Shown: one piece after another, positions 1 to 8,516 of the stretch
Numbering within the stretch: position 1 is the stretch's first letter
Layout: every line of letters starts with the position of its first letter
NCBI GenBank assembly: GCA_028751075.1
Contig: JAQZDA010000016.1
Location: forward strand, 1 to 45,149
Direction of reading: 5' to 3'
DNA: 45,149 bases
Origin: Euryarchaeota archaeon Ods02
Lineage (GTDB): Archaea; Halobacteriota; Halobacteria; Halobacteriales; Halorutilaceae
The notes under the pieces: generated by a model
Seen by the model: the letters and a program-made list of their open reading frames with translations, nothing else
Database searches by the model: none
Told to the model about the DNA's origin: nothing
Made by a program: the position numbers and the translations under genes

Positions 1-325
1 ACTCCTCGTAGTCGACGTCGATGTGACACATCGAGGATTTCCCGCGGAAGACGACCGCCCGGATCGGCTCGCGTTTCGTGATCTGGCGGGCCTCGTGGAC
101 GAACTGACGCATCTGCTGGTGGACGTTGGTGGTGATGACGACGGCCATGTCCTCCCTGCGGGCGTAGTCGAGCGCGGGCACGAGCGCGGAGAGCGTCTTC
201 CCGGTGCCGCAGGCGCCTTCGAACGAGACATCGACGGCTTCTTCGAAGGCTTCTGCGATGCGTTCCATCGCATCCTGCTGGTTCGGATAGGGTTCCTTCT
301 TCGGGAAGTACTGCTCCAGGCTCAT
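1..325 (-). CDS. DinG/XPD-like ATP-dependent DNA helicase, N-terminal part (runs off window)
   Basis: Reading the minus strand from an ATG at 325 gives about 108 residues beginning MSLEQYFPKKEPYPNQQDAM. This resembles the Q-motif-like entry of XPD/DinG superfamily 2 helicases. A Walker A loop follows (FEGACGTGKTLSALVPALDY), then motif Ia-like VVITTNVHQQMRQF. The visible end, FRGKSSMCHIDVDYEE, contains a cysteine that could be the first ligand of the iron-sulphur cluster typical of XPD/DinG proteins; this is an inference because the rest is missing. The start overlaps the stop of the upstream PH-domain gene by four bases (ATGA), so the two are probably co-transcribed. The expected role is ATP-driven unwinding in DNA repair. 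The 3' part lies beyond base 1. Confidence 0.8.
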   Translation of the reverse strand, partial: MSLEQYFPKKEPYPNQQDAMERIAEAFEEAVDVSFEGACGTGKTLSALVPALDYARREDMAVVITTNVHQQMRQFVHEARQITKREPIRAVVFRGKSSMCHIDVDYEE

Positions 326-2028
326 CTGCTCTCCTCGTCTTCCTCGTCGACGGACTCCGTTCGGTCGACGTCTTCCGACGCCGTTCCGCGACCGTTGGCT
401 TCCTCGTCGTCATCGGGTTCGGTATCACTTGGTTCCTCCGCTTCTTCAGCGACCGCGTCTGCTTCAGTTCCGTCCACGGTGACCTCGTCGTCCCCTTCAA
501 TATCCTGATCGACTTCGGTTCGGTCGAAGTCAGCGGCTTCCGGCGGAGTCCACGCGCTGCGTTCGTGTTCCAGCCTCTTCGTGGTCAGTGACTCCTGGAG
601 TTCGTCGTGCACCCGCTCCCGCATCCCGTCGACGTCGCTGAGGTCGTAGTCGACGGCGCGTCCGTTGTTCGACGACACCAATGAGGTGCCGGCGGTGTCG
701 ACGGTCAAGGTCGCCAGCCACCACCGGCGCTGGAGTATCGTCGACGACGACATCACGTTCTGCACGCGGTAGTAGGGTACGATGACTGCGGTGCGGCTCC
801 AGAACCCGTTGCGCGTCACCAGGTAGTCGTCCTTCTCCTCGTAACCGCGGTTCCTCCACTTGAGATGGGCGGCGACCGGCGTCAACGGAAGGAACGCCAA
901 GGGCAGGTACCAGAGCCGTACGGGGGTGTATAGCTCGTTGACGGCGTAGAAAGCTAGCGTGACTGCGGCGGCGACGAGGCTGTATCGGACGACGTACCGT
1001 CGGCGGGCGCGTTTCGGCGGCTTCCGGAGGTCGAGGTCTCCGAACTCCTCGACCTCGTTGGCGAGCGATAGAACGCGAGGGAACTTCGCGAGCGGGACCG
1101 CGACCTCGCTACCCGTCTCCGCGGCCTGCGAGGGCGAGTAACCCGCGGTGTCGACGGCGAGGGTGCTGTATCCGAACAGGCGTTTGAGGACGTTGTCCTG
1201 GAACGACACCGTCTGCACCTTGTTGAGGGGGATGCTGCCGCTGTACCGGTTGAACAACCCTCTCTCGTACATCAGGGTGTCGTCGCGTCGCGTCAATCGG
1301 AAGTCGTAGAACCGGGTGAACGTGGTGACGAAGCCGATGAGCCAGAGCACGAAGGCGACGGCGACGGCGAGTGCGAGCGCGGGTAGCGCGACGACCTCCG
1401 GCACCATGACGTCGTCGACTGCTTCGAAGCGGTCCGGCGGAACCAGCGACGCTATGAACAGGACCGCGGCTATCAACCTGAGGTCGATGGAGAACACGCT
1501 GACGAGGAACAGCTCGCGCTCCGAGATCTCGTACAGGACGTCGCCTTCGACTTCGACGTCCACCTCTGTCTCGCCTTGTTCAGCGGTCTGTTGACGGCGT
1601 TTCCTCCGGCGTATCTCCTCCTGTAGCTCCCGGGCTTCAGCGGCGCCGACGTACTTCAGGTTGGCTTCGGTGACGCTGCCTCCCGCGGTTTCGAGGTTGA
1701 GCTGCGCGATTCCGAGGATGCGGTGGAGGAAGTTCTCGCGGACGTCGACGTTCTGCACGCGTTCGAGAGGTATCTCGCGGCTGCGTCGGCTGACGACTCC
1801 GCTGGATACGTCGAAGGTCCCGGCTGTTAGCTCGTAGTCGAAACGGTTGTAGTACGCCGTGTGCCATCCGCCGATGACCGCTACGAGGGCGAGCGCGAGG
1901 AAGGCGATGGCGCCAGCGGAGGCCGGCGTCGCCTCGCCGCCGCCGAACATCAGGAACGCGAACAGGACTCCGTACTTGAGGACGCCGACTCCGGTGCGGT
2001 AGGGTACCGTGAGAGGATGTAGCTTCAT
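322..2028 (-). CDS. Membrane protein with three bacterial PH (bPH2/YdbT-like) domains
   Basis: 568 residues. Three copies of the bPH2 pattern are visible, each ending in a variant of LxVxTAG: NLETAGGS near residue 115, LAVDTAGYSP near 290 and LTVDTAGTS near 450. Each is preceded by an I/VPLxxVQxV strand (EIPLERVQNVDV, SIPLNKVQTVSF, IVPYYRVQNVM). Hydrophobic pairs lie before each domain (residues about 15-55, 180-235 and 345-385), giving the alternating membrane-hairpin and PH layout of YdbT proteins. The C-terminal 80 residues are acidic and low in complexity, typical of halophile tails. It follows a smaller PH protein on the same strand and overlaps the helicase start by four bases. Family function is poorly known; a membrane-associated scaffold is inference. 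Confidence 0.82.
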   Translation of the reverse strand: MKLHPLTVPYRTGVGVLKYGVLFAFLMFGGGEATPASAGAIAFLALALVAVIGGWHTAYYNRFDYELTAGTFDVSSGVVSRRSREIPLERVQNVDVRENFLHRILGIAQLNLETAGGSVTEANLKYVGAAEARELQEEIRRRKRRQQTAEQGETEVDVEVEGDVLYEISERELFLVSVFSIDLRLIAAVLFIASLVPPDRFEAVDDVMVPEVVALPALALAVAVAFVLWLIGFVTTFTRFYDFRLTRRDDTLMYERGLFNRYSGSIPLNKVQTVSFQDNVLKRLFGYSTLAVDTAGYSPSQAAETGSEVAVPLAKFPRVLSLANEVEEFGDLDLRKPPKRARRRYVVRYSLVAAAVTLAFYAVNELYTPVRLWYLPLAFLPLTPVAAHLKWRNRGYEEKDDYLVTRNGFWSRTAVIVPYYRVQNVMSSSTILQRRWWLATLTVDTAGTSLVSSNNGRAVDYDLSDVDGMRERVHDELQESLTTKRLEHERSAWTPPEAADFDRTEVDQDIEGDDEVTVDGTEADAVAEEAEEPSDTEPDDDEEANGRGTASEDVDRTESVDEEDEESR

Positions 2029-2095
2029 CTATCCATGCCTCCCATGCTGGGTCTCCAGCGTTGTTCGACGAGTGCTACTGTATACTTCATCTTTC

Positions 2096-2566
2096 TCAGA
2101 CTGCGTCGTCGCGTCGTGTCTCGTCCTCGATGGCTAGGTCCTTCAGCTCCTCGCGGAGCTCGTCCGCTTGCTCAGGCAGCAGGCCGGGGATGCGGACGTC
2201 GGCGCCGCGGCTGCCGGCGGTGTAGATGACGAGGCTGGCGAGCCCGGTGGCGCGTTCGACGGGGCTGCGTCTGCTGTCGATGTGCTGTATCCTGACGAAC
2301 GGCACGACCTTCTGCACCCGGACGAGGACTCCGTACCGGAGGTAGACGTTGTCTTCCCGTACCTCGAAACCCCAGACGCTGTATCGCTTCCACTGGTAGA
2401 CGCCGAAAAGAGATAGCAAGACGAAGAAGAAGATGGCGGCGGCTTCCTCGAACTCGGTGTAGACGGCGAGAGCTCCCCCGAGAACTGACGTCAAGACGAC
2501 GGCTCCGAGGAACGCCACCGCGAGCCATACGGAACGTATCCTGGGATGCAGGGACTGTAGCTCCAT
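2096..2566 (-). CDS. Small PH-domain membrane protein (YdbS-like)
   Basis: From the ATG at 2566 this is 156 residues starting MELQSLHPRIRSVW. Two close transmembrane helices follow (residues about 10-55), then one bPH2 domain (YSVWGFEVREDNVYLRYG, VPFVRIQHIDSRRSP, LVIYTAGSRGADVRIPGL). This is the single-domain YdbS partner commonly found beside a multi-domain YdbT, as here. The frame is open upstream to an ATG at 2680, but that start would sit in the promoter of the divergent permease, and the added residues lack PH-family character, so the shorter start is preferred. The gap to the next gene is 67 bases and the pair probably forms one transcript. Confidence 0.8.
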   Translation of the reverse strand: MELQSLHPRIRSVWLAVAFLGAVVLTSVLGGALAVYTEFEEAAAIFFFVLLSLFGVYQWKRYSVWGFEVREDNVYLRYGVLVRVQKVVPFVRIQHIDSRRSPVERATGLASLVIYTAGSRGADVRIPGLLPEQADELREELKDLAIEDETRRDDAV

Positions 2567-2683
2567 GTACTGTACTTCCGGACTGGCTACTTTTGTCTTT
2601 GGAACCGGTTCAGGGTCGATGTCGTCTTCGACCGAGTGAATTATGGATGGGGAGAGGTTGGTTGAAACACGGAGAGACATAGG

Positions 2684-4990
2684 GTGTCCGACGAAGAGCT
2701 CGCGAAGGACCTCGGTCTCCTTTCGGCGTTGACCATCGGCATAGGGACGATGATAGGCGCGGGTATCTTCGTCTTACCGGGTATCGCGGCGCAGGAAGCC
2801 GGCCCCATCGTCGTACTGTCTTTCGCGATTGGAGGCTGCATCGCCCTTATCAACGCGCTCTGCATCAGCGAGCTCGCGACCGCTATGCCGAAGGCCGGCG
2901 GCGGCTACTACTACGTCAACCGCGGTCTCGGCCCGCTGTTCGGAAGCATAGCGGGGCTCGGCGACTGGATGGGGTTGGCTTTCGCGTCGGCGTTCTACTG
3001 CATAGGCTTCGGCGGCTACCTCGCGGGCGCGTTCGGAGACGTAACCTTCGTGTTACCGTTGCTGGGCACCGTACATCTGATTCCGGAGCTCGACCTCCTG
3101 TTGTTCACCCTGAACCAGACTCAGGTGGGTGCGCTCGTCGCCGGAGTCTTGTTCGTCGGCGTGAACTACATCGGGGCGAAGGAGACCGGCGGGCTTCAGA
3201 CCGTCATCGTATTGATCCTGCTGGGTATCCTGACGGTTTTCGCGTTCGCGGGTTTCTTCTACTTCGACTACTCGGTGCTCGTCGTCGACGGCTGGGCGCC
3301 GACAGAGATGGGTTACGGCGCTGTACTGCCGGCGACGGCGCTGGTGTTCGTGTCGTTCCTCGGGTACGCGAAGATAGCTACGGTGGGTGAGGAGATGAAG
3401 AACCCTGGCCGCAACCTCCCTATAGCGCTCGTCGGCAGCGTCGTGATAGTGACGTTGATCTACGTCGCGTTGATGCTGGTGATGCTCGGCGTGGTTCCGT
3501 GGGACGAGCTCAGCGACCGGATACCTGTGTCGCAGGTCGCGGGTGTCACGTTGACGCCGGTGATGGGTGGTGTAGGAGTTGGGTTGATGACGTTCGCCGC
3601 GTTGCTGGCGACGGCGTCGAGCGCGAACGCATCCATCTTGTCTTCGGCTCGGATCAACTTCGCGATGGGCCGCGACCGGGTCGTCACGGACTGGTTGAAC
3701 GAGATACATCCGCGGTTCGCGACACCCTATCGTTCCATCCTCGTCACCGGGTTCCTGATAGTGGTCTTCATCGCGGCTCTCGGTGAAAGGCTGGACGTGC
3801 TCTCCCGGGCGGCGAGCGTCCTCCATCTGATAGTCTACGGTCTAATGAACATCGCGTTGATAACCTTCCGGGAGGCCGACGTAGAGGGCTACAGCCCCGA
3901 CTTCAGGGTGCCGCTGTATCCCTACATGCCTATCGCGGGGACGGTGTTCTCTTTCGGGTTGATAGCGTTCATGGCGTCGACTGCGCAGCTCCTGAGTGCG
4001 TTGTTCGTGGTCGGCGCGGTCGCCTGGTACTTCTTCTACGGACGGAAGAACGCGAAGGTCGAAGGTGTGCTGTCGGACGTCATACTCAAGAAAGGCGACG
4101 ACGTACATCCGCTCGCTGTGTCTGCAGCTGAAGCAGTGAAGCCCGAGGGCGAGTACCGTGTGATGGTGCCGGTGGCGAACCCCGCGACCCAGGAGGGCCT
4201 CGTCCGGATGGGTGCGACGTTGGCGGAGGCGAACGACGGCCGCCTGGTCGTCGTCCACGTGGCGACGGTGCCGGATCAGACGCCGCTGGACCGCGGCGCC
4301 GAGGAGCTAGACGTCGTGAGTCCCGAAGCCGAGGAGCTGATGGAGAGATCCAGAGAGATGGCGGAGGCAGCCGGGGTGGAGGTGGAGACCCATACCGTGC
4401 TTTCGCACGAGGGTTTCGAGCAGGTGTACGACGCCGCGGACCGGTACAAGGCGGATGTCACCGTGTTAGGCTGGAGCGGCCGAGACCGCGCCGGCGGCCG
4501 TGTAGGTGGTACTTTCGACGAGGTAGCGCGGAGCCTGCCCTGTGACTTCGTCGTCTACGACGACCGGGACGGCGAGATCAACCAGGTGCTCGTGGCGGTC
4601 GGCGGCGGCCCCGACGTCGCCCTCGGTGGAGACGTAGCAGCCGCTCTACAGGACGTCGAAGGTGCGGCGGTAAGGTTGCTTCACGTCGTCGACTCACCGG
4701 AAGACGAGGACGAAGGCAGGGAGTTCCTGGAGGAATGGGCCTCCGAACGTGGTCTCGAGGACGTAGAGTTCGTCGTCGACACATCCGGCGACGTCCAGCA
4801 GGCGTTGCGCGCTCAGGCCGAGGACTCCGACGTCGTCATCGTAGGCGCCGTCGGTGAAGGACTTCTGGAACGCCTCGCACGTGGTTCCCTGGTTCTCGAC
4901 GTCCTGTACGACGTCGAAGCCTCGGTGGTGTTGACGGAGGTGGAGCGTGGTCGTTCGCTGCGTGAGAAGCTGTTCGGCTGGCGGAACTGA
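2684..4990 (+). CDS. APC-family amino-acid permease fused to two C-terminal UspA domains
   Basis: 768 residues from a GTG start. Residues about 10-450 form an APC-superfamily permease of about twelve helices. The first helix carries the substrate-binding glycine motif (TIGIGTMIGAGIFVLPG), and helix 6 and the following loop match the CAT/APC pattern (VFVSFLGYAKIATVGEEMKN). After a linker come two universal-stress-protein folds: about 490-625 (YRVMVPVANPATQEGLVRMG to CDFVVYDD) and about 630-755, the latter with VIVGAVGEGLLERLARGS resembling the nucleotide-loop end. APC-Usp fusions are well known in haloarchaea; the Usp part is thought to sense nucleotide or stress state and tune transport. Substrate is unknown, with cationic or branched amino acids as possibilities. 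It is divergent from the PH-domain genes. Confidence 0.88.
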   Translation: MSDEELAKDLGLLSALTIGIGTMIGAGIFVLPGIAAQEAGPIVVLSFAIGGCIALINALCISELATAMPKAGGGYYYVNRGLGPLFGSIAGLGDWMGLAFASAFYCIGFGGYLAGAFGDVTFVLPLLGTVHLIPELDLLLFTLNQTQVGALVAGVLFVGVNYIGAKETGGLQTVIVLILLGILTVFAFAGFFYFDYSVLVVDGWAPTEMGYGAVLPATALVFVSFLGYAKIATVGEEMKNPGRNLPIALVGSVVIVTLIYVALMLVMLGVVPWDELSDRIPVSQVAGVTLTPVMGGVGVGLMTFAALLATASSANASILSSARINFAMGRDRVVTDWLNEIHPRFATPYRSILVTGFLIVVFIAALGERLDVLSRAASVLHLIVYGLMNIALITFREADVEGYSPDFRVPLYPYMPIAGTVFSFGLIAFMASTAQLLSALFVVGAVAWYFFYGRKNAKVEGVLSDVILKKGDDVHPLAVSAAEAVKPEGEYRVMVPVANPATQEGLVRMGATLAEANDGRLVVVHVATVPDQTPLDRGAEELDVVSPEAEELMERSREMAEAAGVEVETHTVLSHEGFEQVYDAADRYKADVTVLGWSGRDRAGGRVGGTFDEVARSLPCDFVVYDDRDGEINQVLVAVGGGPDVALGGDVAAALQDVEGAAVRLLHVVDSPEDEDEGREFLEEWASERGLEDVEFVVDTSGDVQQALRAQAEDSDVVIVGAVGEGLLERLARGSLVLDVLYDVEASVVLTEVERGRSLREKLFGWRN

Positions 4991-5019
4991 CCTACAGGTC
5001 GCTGACGCCGGTAGCTTAG

Positions 5020-5208
5020 TCAGTAGTCTACGTCGGCGAAGGCTCCGTCCTGTAGCTCTCCGTATACTATCAACGCGAGAACCAGGACTCCGAAGCCTCC
5101 GTTCAACAGGACGCTGATGTCGTCTCCCTCGAGGTAGCTGGTGTAGACGAGGGCGCCGAGCACTCCGCCTACGAGGTACGATAGCAGGGGGTTGACTCTG
5201 GATACCAT
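5020..5208 (-). CDS. Small two-helix membrane protein, unknown
   Basis: 62 residues from ATG 5208 (MVSRVNPLLSYLVGGVLGAL). Two hydrophobic segments (about 8-24 and 34-52) are separated by an acidic turn (SYLEGDDIS), and the protein ends in an acidic tail (ELQDGAFADVDY). An upstream ATG at 5250 would add only an arginine-rich, non-family-like extension. It converges with the permease, leaving about 30 bases between stops. I do not recognise the family. The regular haloarchaeal codon pattern and clean helix placement argue for a real gene. Confidence 0.55.
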   Translation of the reverse strand: MVSRVNPLLSYLVGGVLGALVYTSYLEGDDISVLLNGGFGVLVLALIVYGELQDGAFADVDY

Positions 5209-5312
5209 GAACGGAGTTCGCCGTCGACGGGGTTGATGGTTTCGAACCACTGTCGGTGTAGCAGAACAACCATAGTTCGACGTCCGTCGAACTAGAGTTC
5301 GTGCTGTAAAGA

Positions 5313-5321
5313 AACAAATAA
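5313..5321 (+). promoter_or_regulatory. TATA-like box for the PGF-CTERM gene
   Basis: AACAAATAA lies 28-36 bases before the ATG at 5349. This spacing fits a leaderless haloarchaeal transcript and supports that ATG over the one at 5322, which would overlap the box. Confidence 0.5.
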
Positions 5322-5348
5322 ATGAGGCAGACGGGTTGTTCCGGCAAG

Positions 5349-5636
5349 ATGTTCGACGAAACCCTAGTCGCCGCCACAGCGGTCATCCTGCTGCTGGCTA
5401 CTGCAGTGGGTGCAGCAGCCGCAGAAGGTGGAGCAGCAGTCGACCTCGCCGACACCGAGGTAGAGGATATAGATGAACCCGGAGAACCTGATAACTCCGA
5501 CAACACAGACGACGAAGCGGAGACACAGAACACCGATGGGGACGATGAGAACGAAGGGATACCCGGCTTCACCCTCGTGGTCGCGGCGATAGCGGTGTTA
5601 GCAGCTTTCGTGATCGCGGTCCGACGGATATTCTGA
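5349..5636 (+). CDS. Small secreted PGF-CTERM protein
   Basis: 95 residues from ATG 5349. It starts with a Sec-type signal (MFDETLVAATAVILLLATAV then GAAAAEGG). A very acidic Asp/Glu/Asn/Thr-rich stretch of about 45 residues follows. It ends in a textbook PGF-CTERM signal: PGF at the start of a hydrophobic helix (IPGFTLVVAAIAVLAAFVIA) and a basic end VRRIF. Such proteins are cut by archaeosortase A and attached to an archaeal lipid at the cell surface. The mature part is only about 50 residues, too short for an enzyme domain, so it is probably a glycosylated surface peptide or spacer. It lies 51 bases upstream of an ABC operon on the same strand. Confidence 0.82.
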   Translation: MFDETLVAATAVILLLATAVGAAAAEGGAAVDLADTEVEDIDEPGEPDNSDNTDDEAETQNTDGDDENEGIPGFTLVVAAIAVLAAFVIAVRRIF

Positions 5637-5656
5637 CGCGGTAGACAGCCGTCAGG

Positions 5657-5664
5657 CATAATAC
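5657..5664 (+). promoter_or_regulatory. TATA-like box for the ABC transporter operon
   Basis: CATAATAC is centred about 27 bases before the GTG at 5688, the spacing expected for leaderless transcription. It suggests the ABC genes have their own promoter and are not only read through from the PGF-CTERM gene. Confidence 0.45.
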
Positions 5665-5687
5665 CGCCGCATCCTAACCCAGATCCA

Positions 5688-6452
5688 GTGAAAGCAGTAG
5701 AGACCGAGGACCTGACGAAGAAGTACGACAGCCTGATCGCCCTCGACCACCTGTCGCTCGAAGTCGAGGAAGGCGAGATATACGGGTTGCTGGGGCCGAA
5801 CGGAGCAGGCAAAAGCACCTGCATCGAGATACTCACCGGCCAGACGAAGCCAACCTCGGGTTCCGCCAAGGTTCTCGACGTAGACCCCGTCGCAGACCCC
5901 GTCGAGGTACGCCGACGCATCGGCGTCTTACCGGAGCGCGAGGACCCCCCATCGTTCATGACGCCGCGGGAGTACTTCGACTTCGTCGCCGAAGTACGGG
6001 ACGTAGATCTCGACGGAGAAGCGCAGCGGTGGGCGGAACGCCTGGGTTTCGCGGAGAAGCTCGACACCCTGAACATCGACCTCAGCCGCGGGCAGAAGCA
6101 GAAGGTGATGCTGGCGCAGGCGTTCGTCCACAGACCCGACCTAGTCTTCATCGACGAACCACTCACGAACCTCGACCCCGTCGTCCAGGAACGAGTGAAA
6201 CGGATGATAACGGAGTACAACGACGACGGCAAGACCATCTTCCTCAGCACACACGACATCAACGTCGCCGAAGAGGTCTGCACCCGCGTCGGCATAATAC
6301 AGAGCGGAGAGCTCACTGCGACACGTGACGTCGAGGAGCTTCGGTCGGAGGGAGGTAGGTTGATCGACGAGTTCCTCGACGAGGTCGAGGTCGAGCTAAC
6401 GGGACAGCAGCCGAGGCAGACGGAGAAGAAGATAGAGGGAGGGGACGGTTGA
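5688..6452 (+). CDS. ABC transporter ATP-binding protein (ABC-2 export type)
   Basis: 254 residues from a GTG. It has Walker A (GLLGPNGAGKST), a Q-loop region (RRRIGVLPEREDPPS), a divergent signature (IDLSRGQKQKVMLAQA, where LSGGQ has become LSRGQ), Walker B (DLVFIDEPLTNLDP) and the switch histidine (IFLSTHD). Length and order fit the CcmA/NatA group that drives ABC-2 membrane subunits. The partner permease starts inside its last codons (TTGA overlap). Substrate is unknown. The C-terminal 45 residues are charged and variable. Cytoplasmic, membrane-associated. Confidence 0.9.
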   Translation: MKAVETEDLTKKYDSLIALDHLSLEVEEGEIYGLLGPNGAGKSTCIEILTGQTKPTSGSAKVLDVDPVADPVEVRRRIGVLPEREDPPSFMTPREYFDFVAEVRDVDLDGEAQRWAERLGFAEKLDTLNIDLSRGQKQKVMLAQAFVHRPDLVFIDEPLTNLDPVVQERVKRMITEYNDDGKTIFLSTHDINVAEEVCTRVGIIQSGELTATRDVEELRSEGGRLIDEFLDEVEVELTGQQPRQTEKKIEGGDG

Positions 6453-7870
6453 AGACGTCGTTCGTAGGGAGGATGCTGAAGGAGGAGTGGCGTCTCCACA
6501 GCAGGTTGTTCGGCCGCTGGGGGTTCGCCGGCTTCCCCGTAGTCGTCTTCACCGTCACCGCTCTCGCCTACGGCTTGCTCGCGTACAGCGGCTTCACCGT
6601 GCAGGAGCTAGAGGTCGGCTTACATTACGTCGTGGCGTTCCTCGGGTTGAGCGTCGGCAGCATCGGATTCGTCAGCAGCGACGCCGTCGAGAACCTCCTC
6701 GGCGAAAGCAACCTCCTCGTCTACAGCAGCCGAACACTGCCGGTGTCCAGCCGCCGACTCGTCAGCGCCTTCGTCGTCAAGGACCTCATCTACTACTTCT
6801 TCATGTACATGCTGCCGCTGACTCTCGCCCTGATACCAGTGAGCCTCTACTTCACCAGTCCCTTCACCAATCTTCCGCTCCTGCTGTTCACCGTCACAGG
6901 TGCCTTCATGCTCGGAGTCAGCGTGAGCTTCTTCGGCGCAGTGGTCTACCTCCGAAGCCGCGCGGCCTCCACCGTCGTTGGCGTGGCCGCTGTCGCCACC
7001 GTCGCCGCCGCGTACTTCACCGGCTACTACGACGTCGTTGTGACGCTCACCCCGCTCGGGTTCTACAGCCAGCCTTCACTGGAGTCCCTGCTGCTGGGTT
7101 ACACGCCGCTCGCAGCCGCCGTAGCCCTCGGAGTCATCGCTTTCTCCCCCGGTTCGAGCGGACGCGACACCGAACACAGCGCCAGATACGGAGTCATGGG
7201 CCTGCTGCCGACCTTTGACGACACCGGATTGACCGCTAAGATACTCCTCGACATGACTCGGAGCAGCGGCGGCGTGCTCAAGATCTTCTTCAGCGTCGGC
7301 ATGCTGTTCCTCGTCTTCGTCTTTCTCGTCCTCTACATAGACATAGTCCGAGATATCATCTCCTCACCAGGGCTGGCCTTCGCCACCCTGTTGGCGATAT
7401 CCAGCATAAGCGTCTACCACTGGCTCAACCGTTTCGACCGACCGGAGGACTACCTGATGCTACCCGTCGACGCCGGCGACGTGATAGCGGCGAAGTTCCG
7501 CGCCCTCCTTCTTCTCTCCCTCTCCGCCAGCTACGTCTACCTACTGATTGCCGCCGCATTGTTCGGGTTCGGCGAGATGCTGCTCGGTGCAGCGTTGCTG
7601 CCGCTGTTGACGGTATACTTCTTCGGAGCCACCGTCTACATGACGGGGTTAGACCCTAACGAACTCCTGCTGAACAGCAAGCTGTTCGCAGCGTTCGGCG
7701 TCGTCGTCGCCGCCGTCGCGTTGCCGATGTTCGTCGCAGCGATAGCGTACGTCGAGTTCCCCCGAGAGACAGCGACGTTCACCATCGCTCTCTCCCTAGC
7801 GGCGTTCGCCGTTGGGATCCTGCTCTATCGCCGGAGCAAGGTGAAGTGGCTTGACAAGGAGGCGTCATAG
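6449..7870 (+). CDS. ABC-2 type permease subunit
   Basis: 473 residues from a TTG that overlaps the stop of the ATPase gene by four bases; an ATG at 6473 (MLKEEWRLHSRL) is an alternative start. About twelve hydrophobic segments are spread through the chain, in two halves divided by a cytoplasmic stretch near residues 235-265. The N-terminal amphipathic region (LKEEWRLHSRLFGRWGF) is typical of ABC-2 permeases just before helix 1. It is almost certainly the membrane partner of the ATPase. The exported substrate cannot be read from the sequence. The nearby PGF-CTERM gene might be functionally linked, but that is only proximity. Confidence 0.82.
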   Translation: MKTSFVGRMLKEEWRLHSRLFGRWGFAGFPVVVFTVTALAYGLLAYSGFTVQELEVGLHYVVAFLGLSVGSIGFVSSDAVENLLGESNLLVYSSRTLPVSSRRLVSAFVVKDLIYYFFMYMLPLTLALIPVSLYFTSPFTNLPLLLFTVTGAFMLGVSVSFFGAVVYLRSRAASTVVGVAAVATVAAAYFTGYYDVVVTLTPLGFYSQPSLESLLLGYTPLAAAVALGVIAFSPGSSGRDTEHSARYGVMGLLPTFDDTGLTAKILLDMTRSSGGVLKIFFSVGMLFLVFVFLVLYIDIVRDIISSPGLAFATLLAISSISVYHWLNRFDRPEDYLMLPVDAGDVIAAKFRALLLLSLSASYVYLLIAAALFGFGEMLLGAALLPLLTVYFFGATVYMTGLDPNELLLNSKLFAAFGVVVAAVALPMFVAAIAYVEFPRETATFTIALSLAAFAVGILLYRRSKVKWLDKEAS

Positions 7871-7910
7871 GAGTTAAGTCCACGAACGGACTACCCCTGG
7901 TAACCCAGTT

Positions 7911-8492
7911 ATGGCTGACCACGTCACTATACCCGACGACCGTATCGGAGTCCTCATCGGAACCGAAGGCGAGTCCAAACGCCGGATAGAGTCCAAGGCG
8001 GACGTCTCCATCGAGGTCGACAGCGAAACCGGAGTCGTCGTCATCGAACGAACCGAGGACGGCGACCCACTGAGGTCGCTGAAGGGACCGCAGGTCGTGA
8101 AGGCGATTGCCCGGGGGTTTCCGCCGGAGAGCGCGTTGAAGCTCCTCGACGACGTCGAAGGCGACGAGGAGATGATGGTGTACGAGTCCATCAACATCAA
8201 GAAAGCCACCGGCAGCGACGGCGAGATGAAGGCGAAGAAAGGCAGGTTGATAGGTAAGAACGGACGCACTCGGGAGCTGATGGAGGAGCTGACGGGGGCG
8301 GAGGTCCGGATATACGGGAAGACCTTCGGCGTCATCGGTACGCCGGAGCAGGTGGAAGTCGCCGTCACCGCCGCCGAGATGCTGCTCGGGGGTGCGGAAC
8401 ACGGAACCGTCTACAGCTACCTCGAGGAGAAACGCAACGAGATGATCCAGTCGGAGATGGAGTACCAGCGCCGCGACGAACCCCCGGTGTAG
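7911..8492 (+). CDS. Archaeal KH-domain RNA-binding protein (Pno1/Dim2-like)
   Basis: 193 residues, the usual length. Two KH folds are visible: the first around residues 5-70 with a modified GxxG loop (RIGVLIGTEGESKRRIES), the second around 100-165 with a canonical one (GRLIGKNGRTRELMEELTGA, then VRIYGKTFGVIG). This is the archaeal relative of Pno1/Dim2/Krr1, which binds the 3' end of 16S rRNA precursor during small-subunit maturation. In many archaea it sits with rio1 and eIF1A genes; here it stands alone after the ABC pair, 40 bases downstream and probably separately transcribed. The C-terminus is acidic and polar. Confidence 0.9.
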   Translation: MADHVTIPDDRIGVLIGTEGESKRRIESKADVSIEVDSETGVVVIERTEDGDPLRSLKGPQVVKAIARGFPPESALKLLDDVEGDEEMMVYESINIKKATGSDGEMKAKKGRLIGKNGRTRELMEELTGAEVRIYGKTFGVIGTPEQVEVAVTAAEMLLGGAEHGTVYSYLEEKRNEMIQSEMEYQRRDEPPV

Positions 8493-8516
8493 CGCCCGGG
8501 GGCTCTGACTCTAGAG

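Noticed and set aside
3053-3826. A 257-codon frame on the minus strand inside the permease gene.
   Set aside because: Antisense to the clear APC permease helices; the translation is Arg/His/Gln-rich and lacks hydrophobic cores.
4694-6499. A 601-codon open frame on the minus strand.
   Set aside because: It lies antisense to the Usp domain, the PGF-CTERM gene and most of the ABC ATPase, all with clear family motifs. Its translation is serine/threonine-rich with no domain pattern, a usual shadow of acidic haloarchaeal genes.
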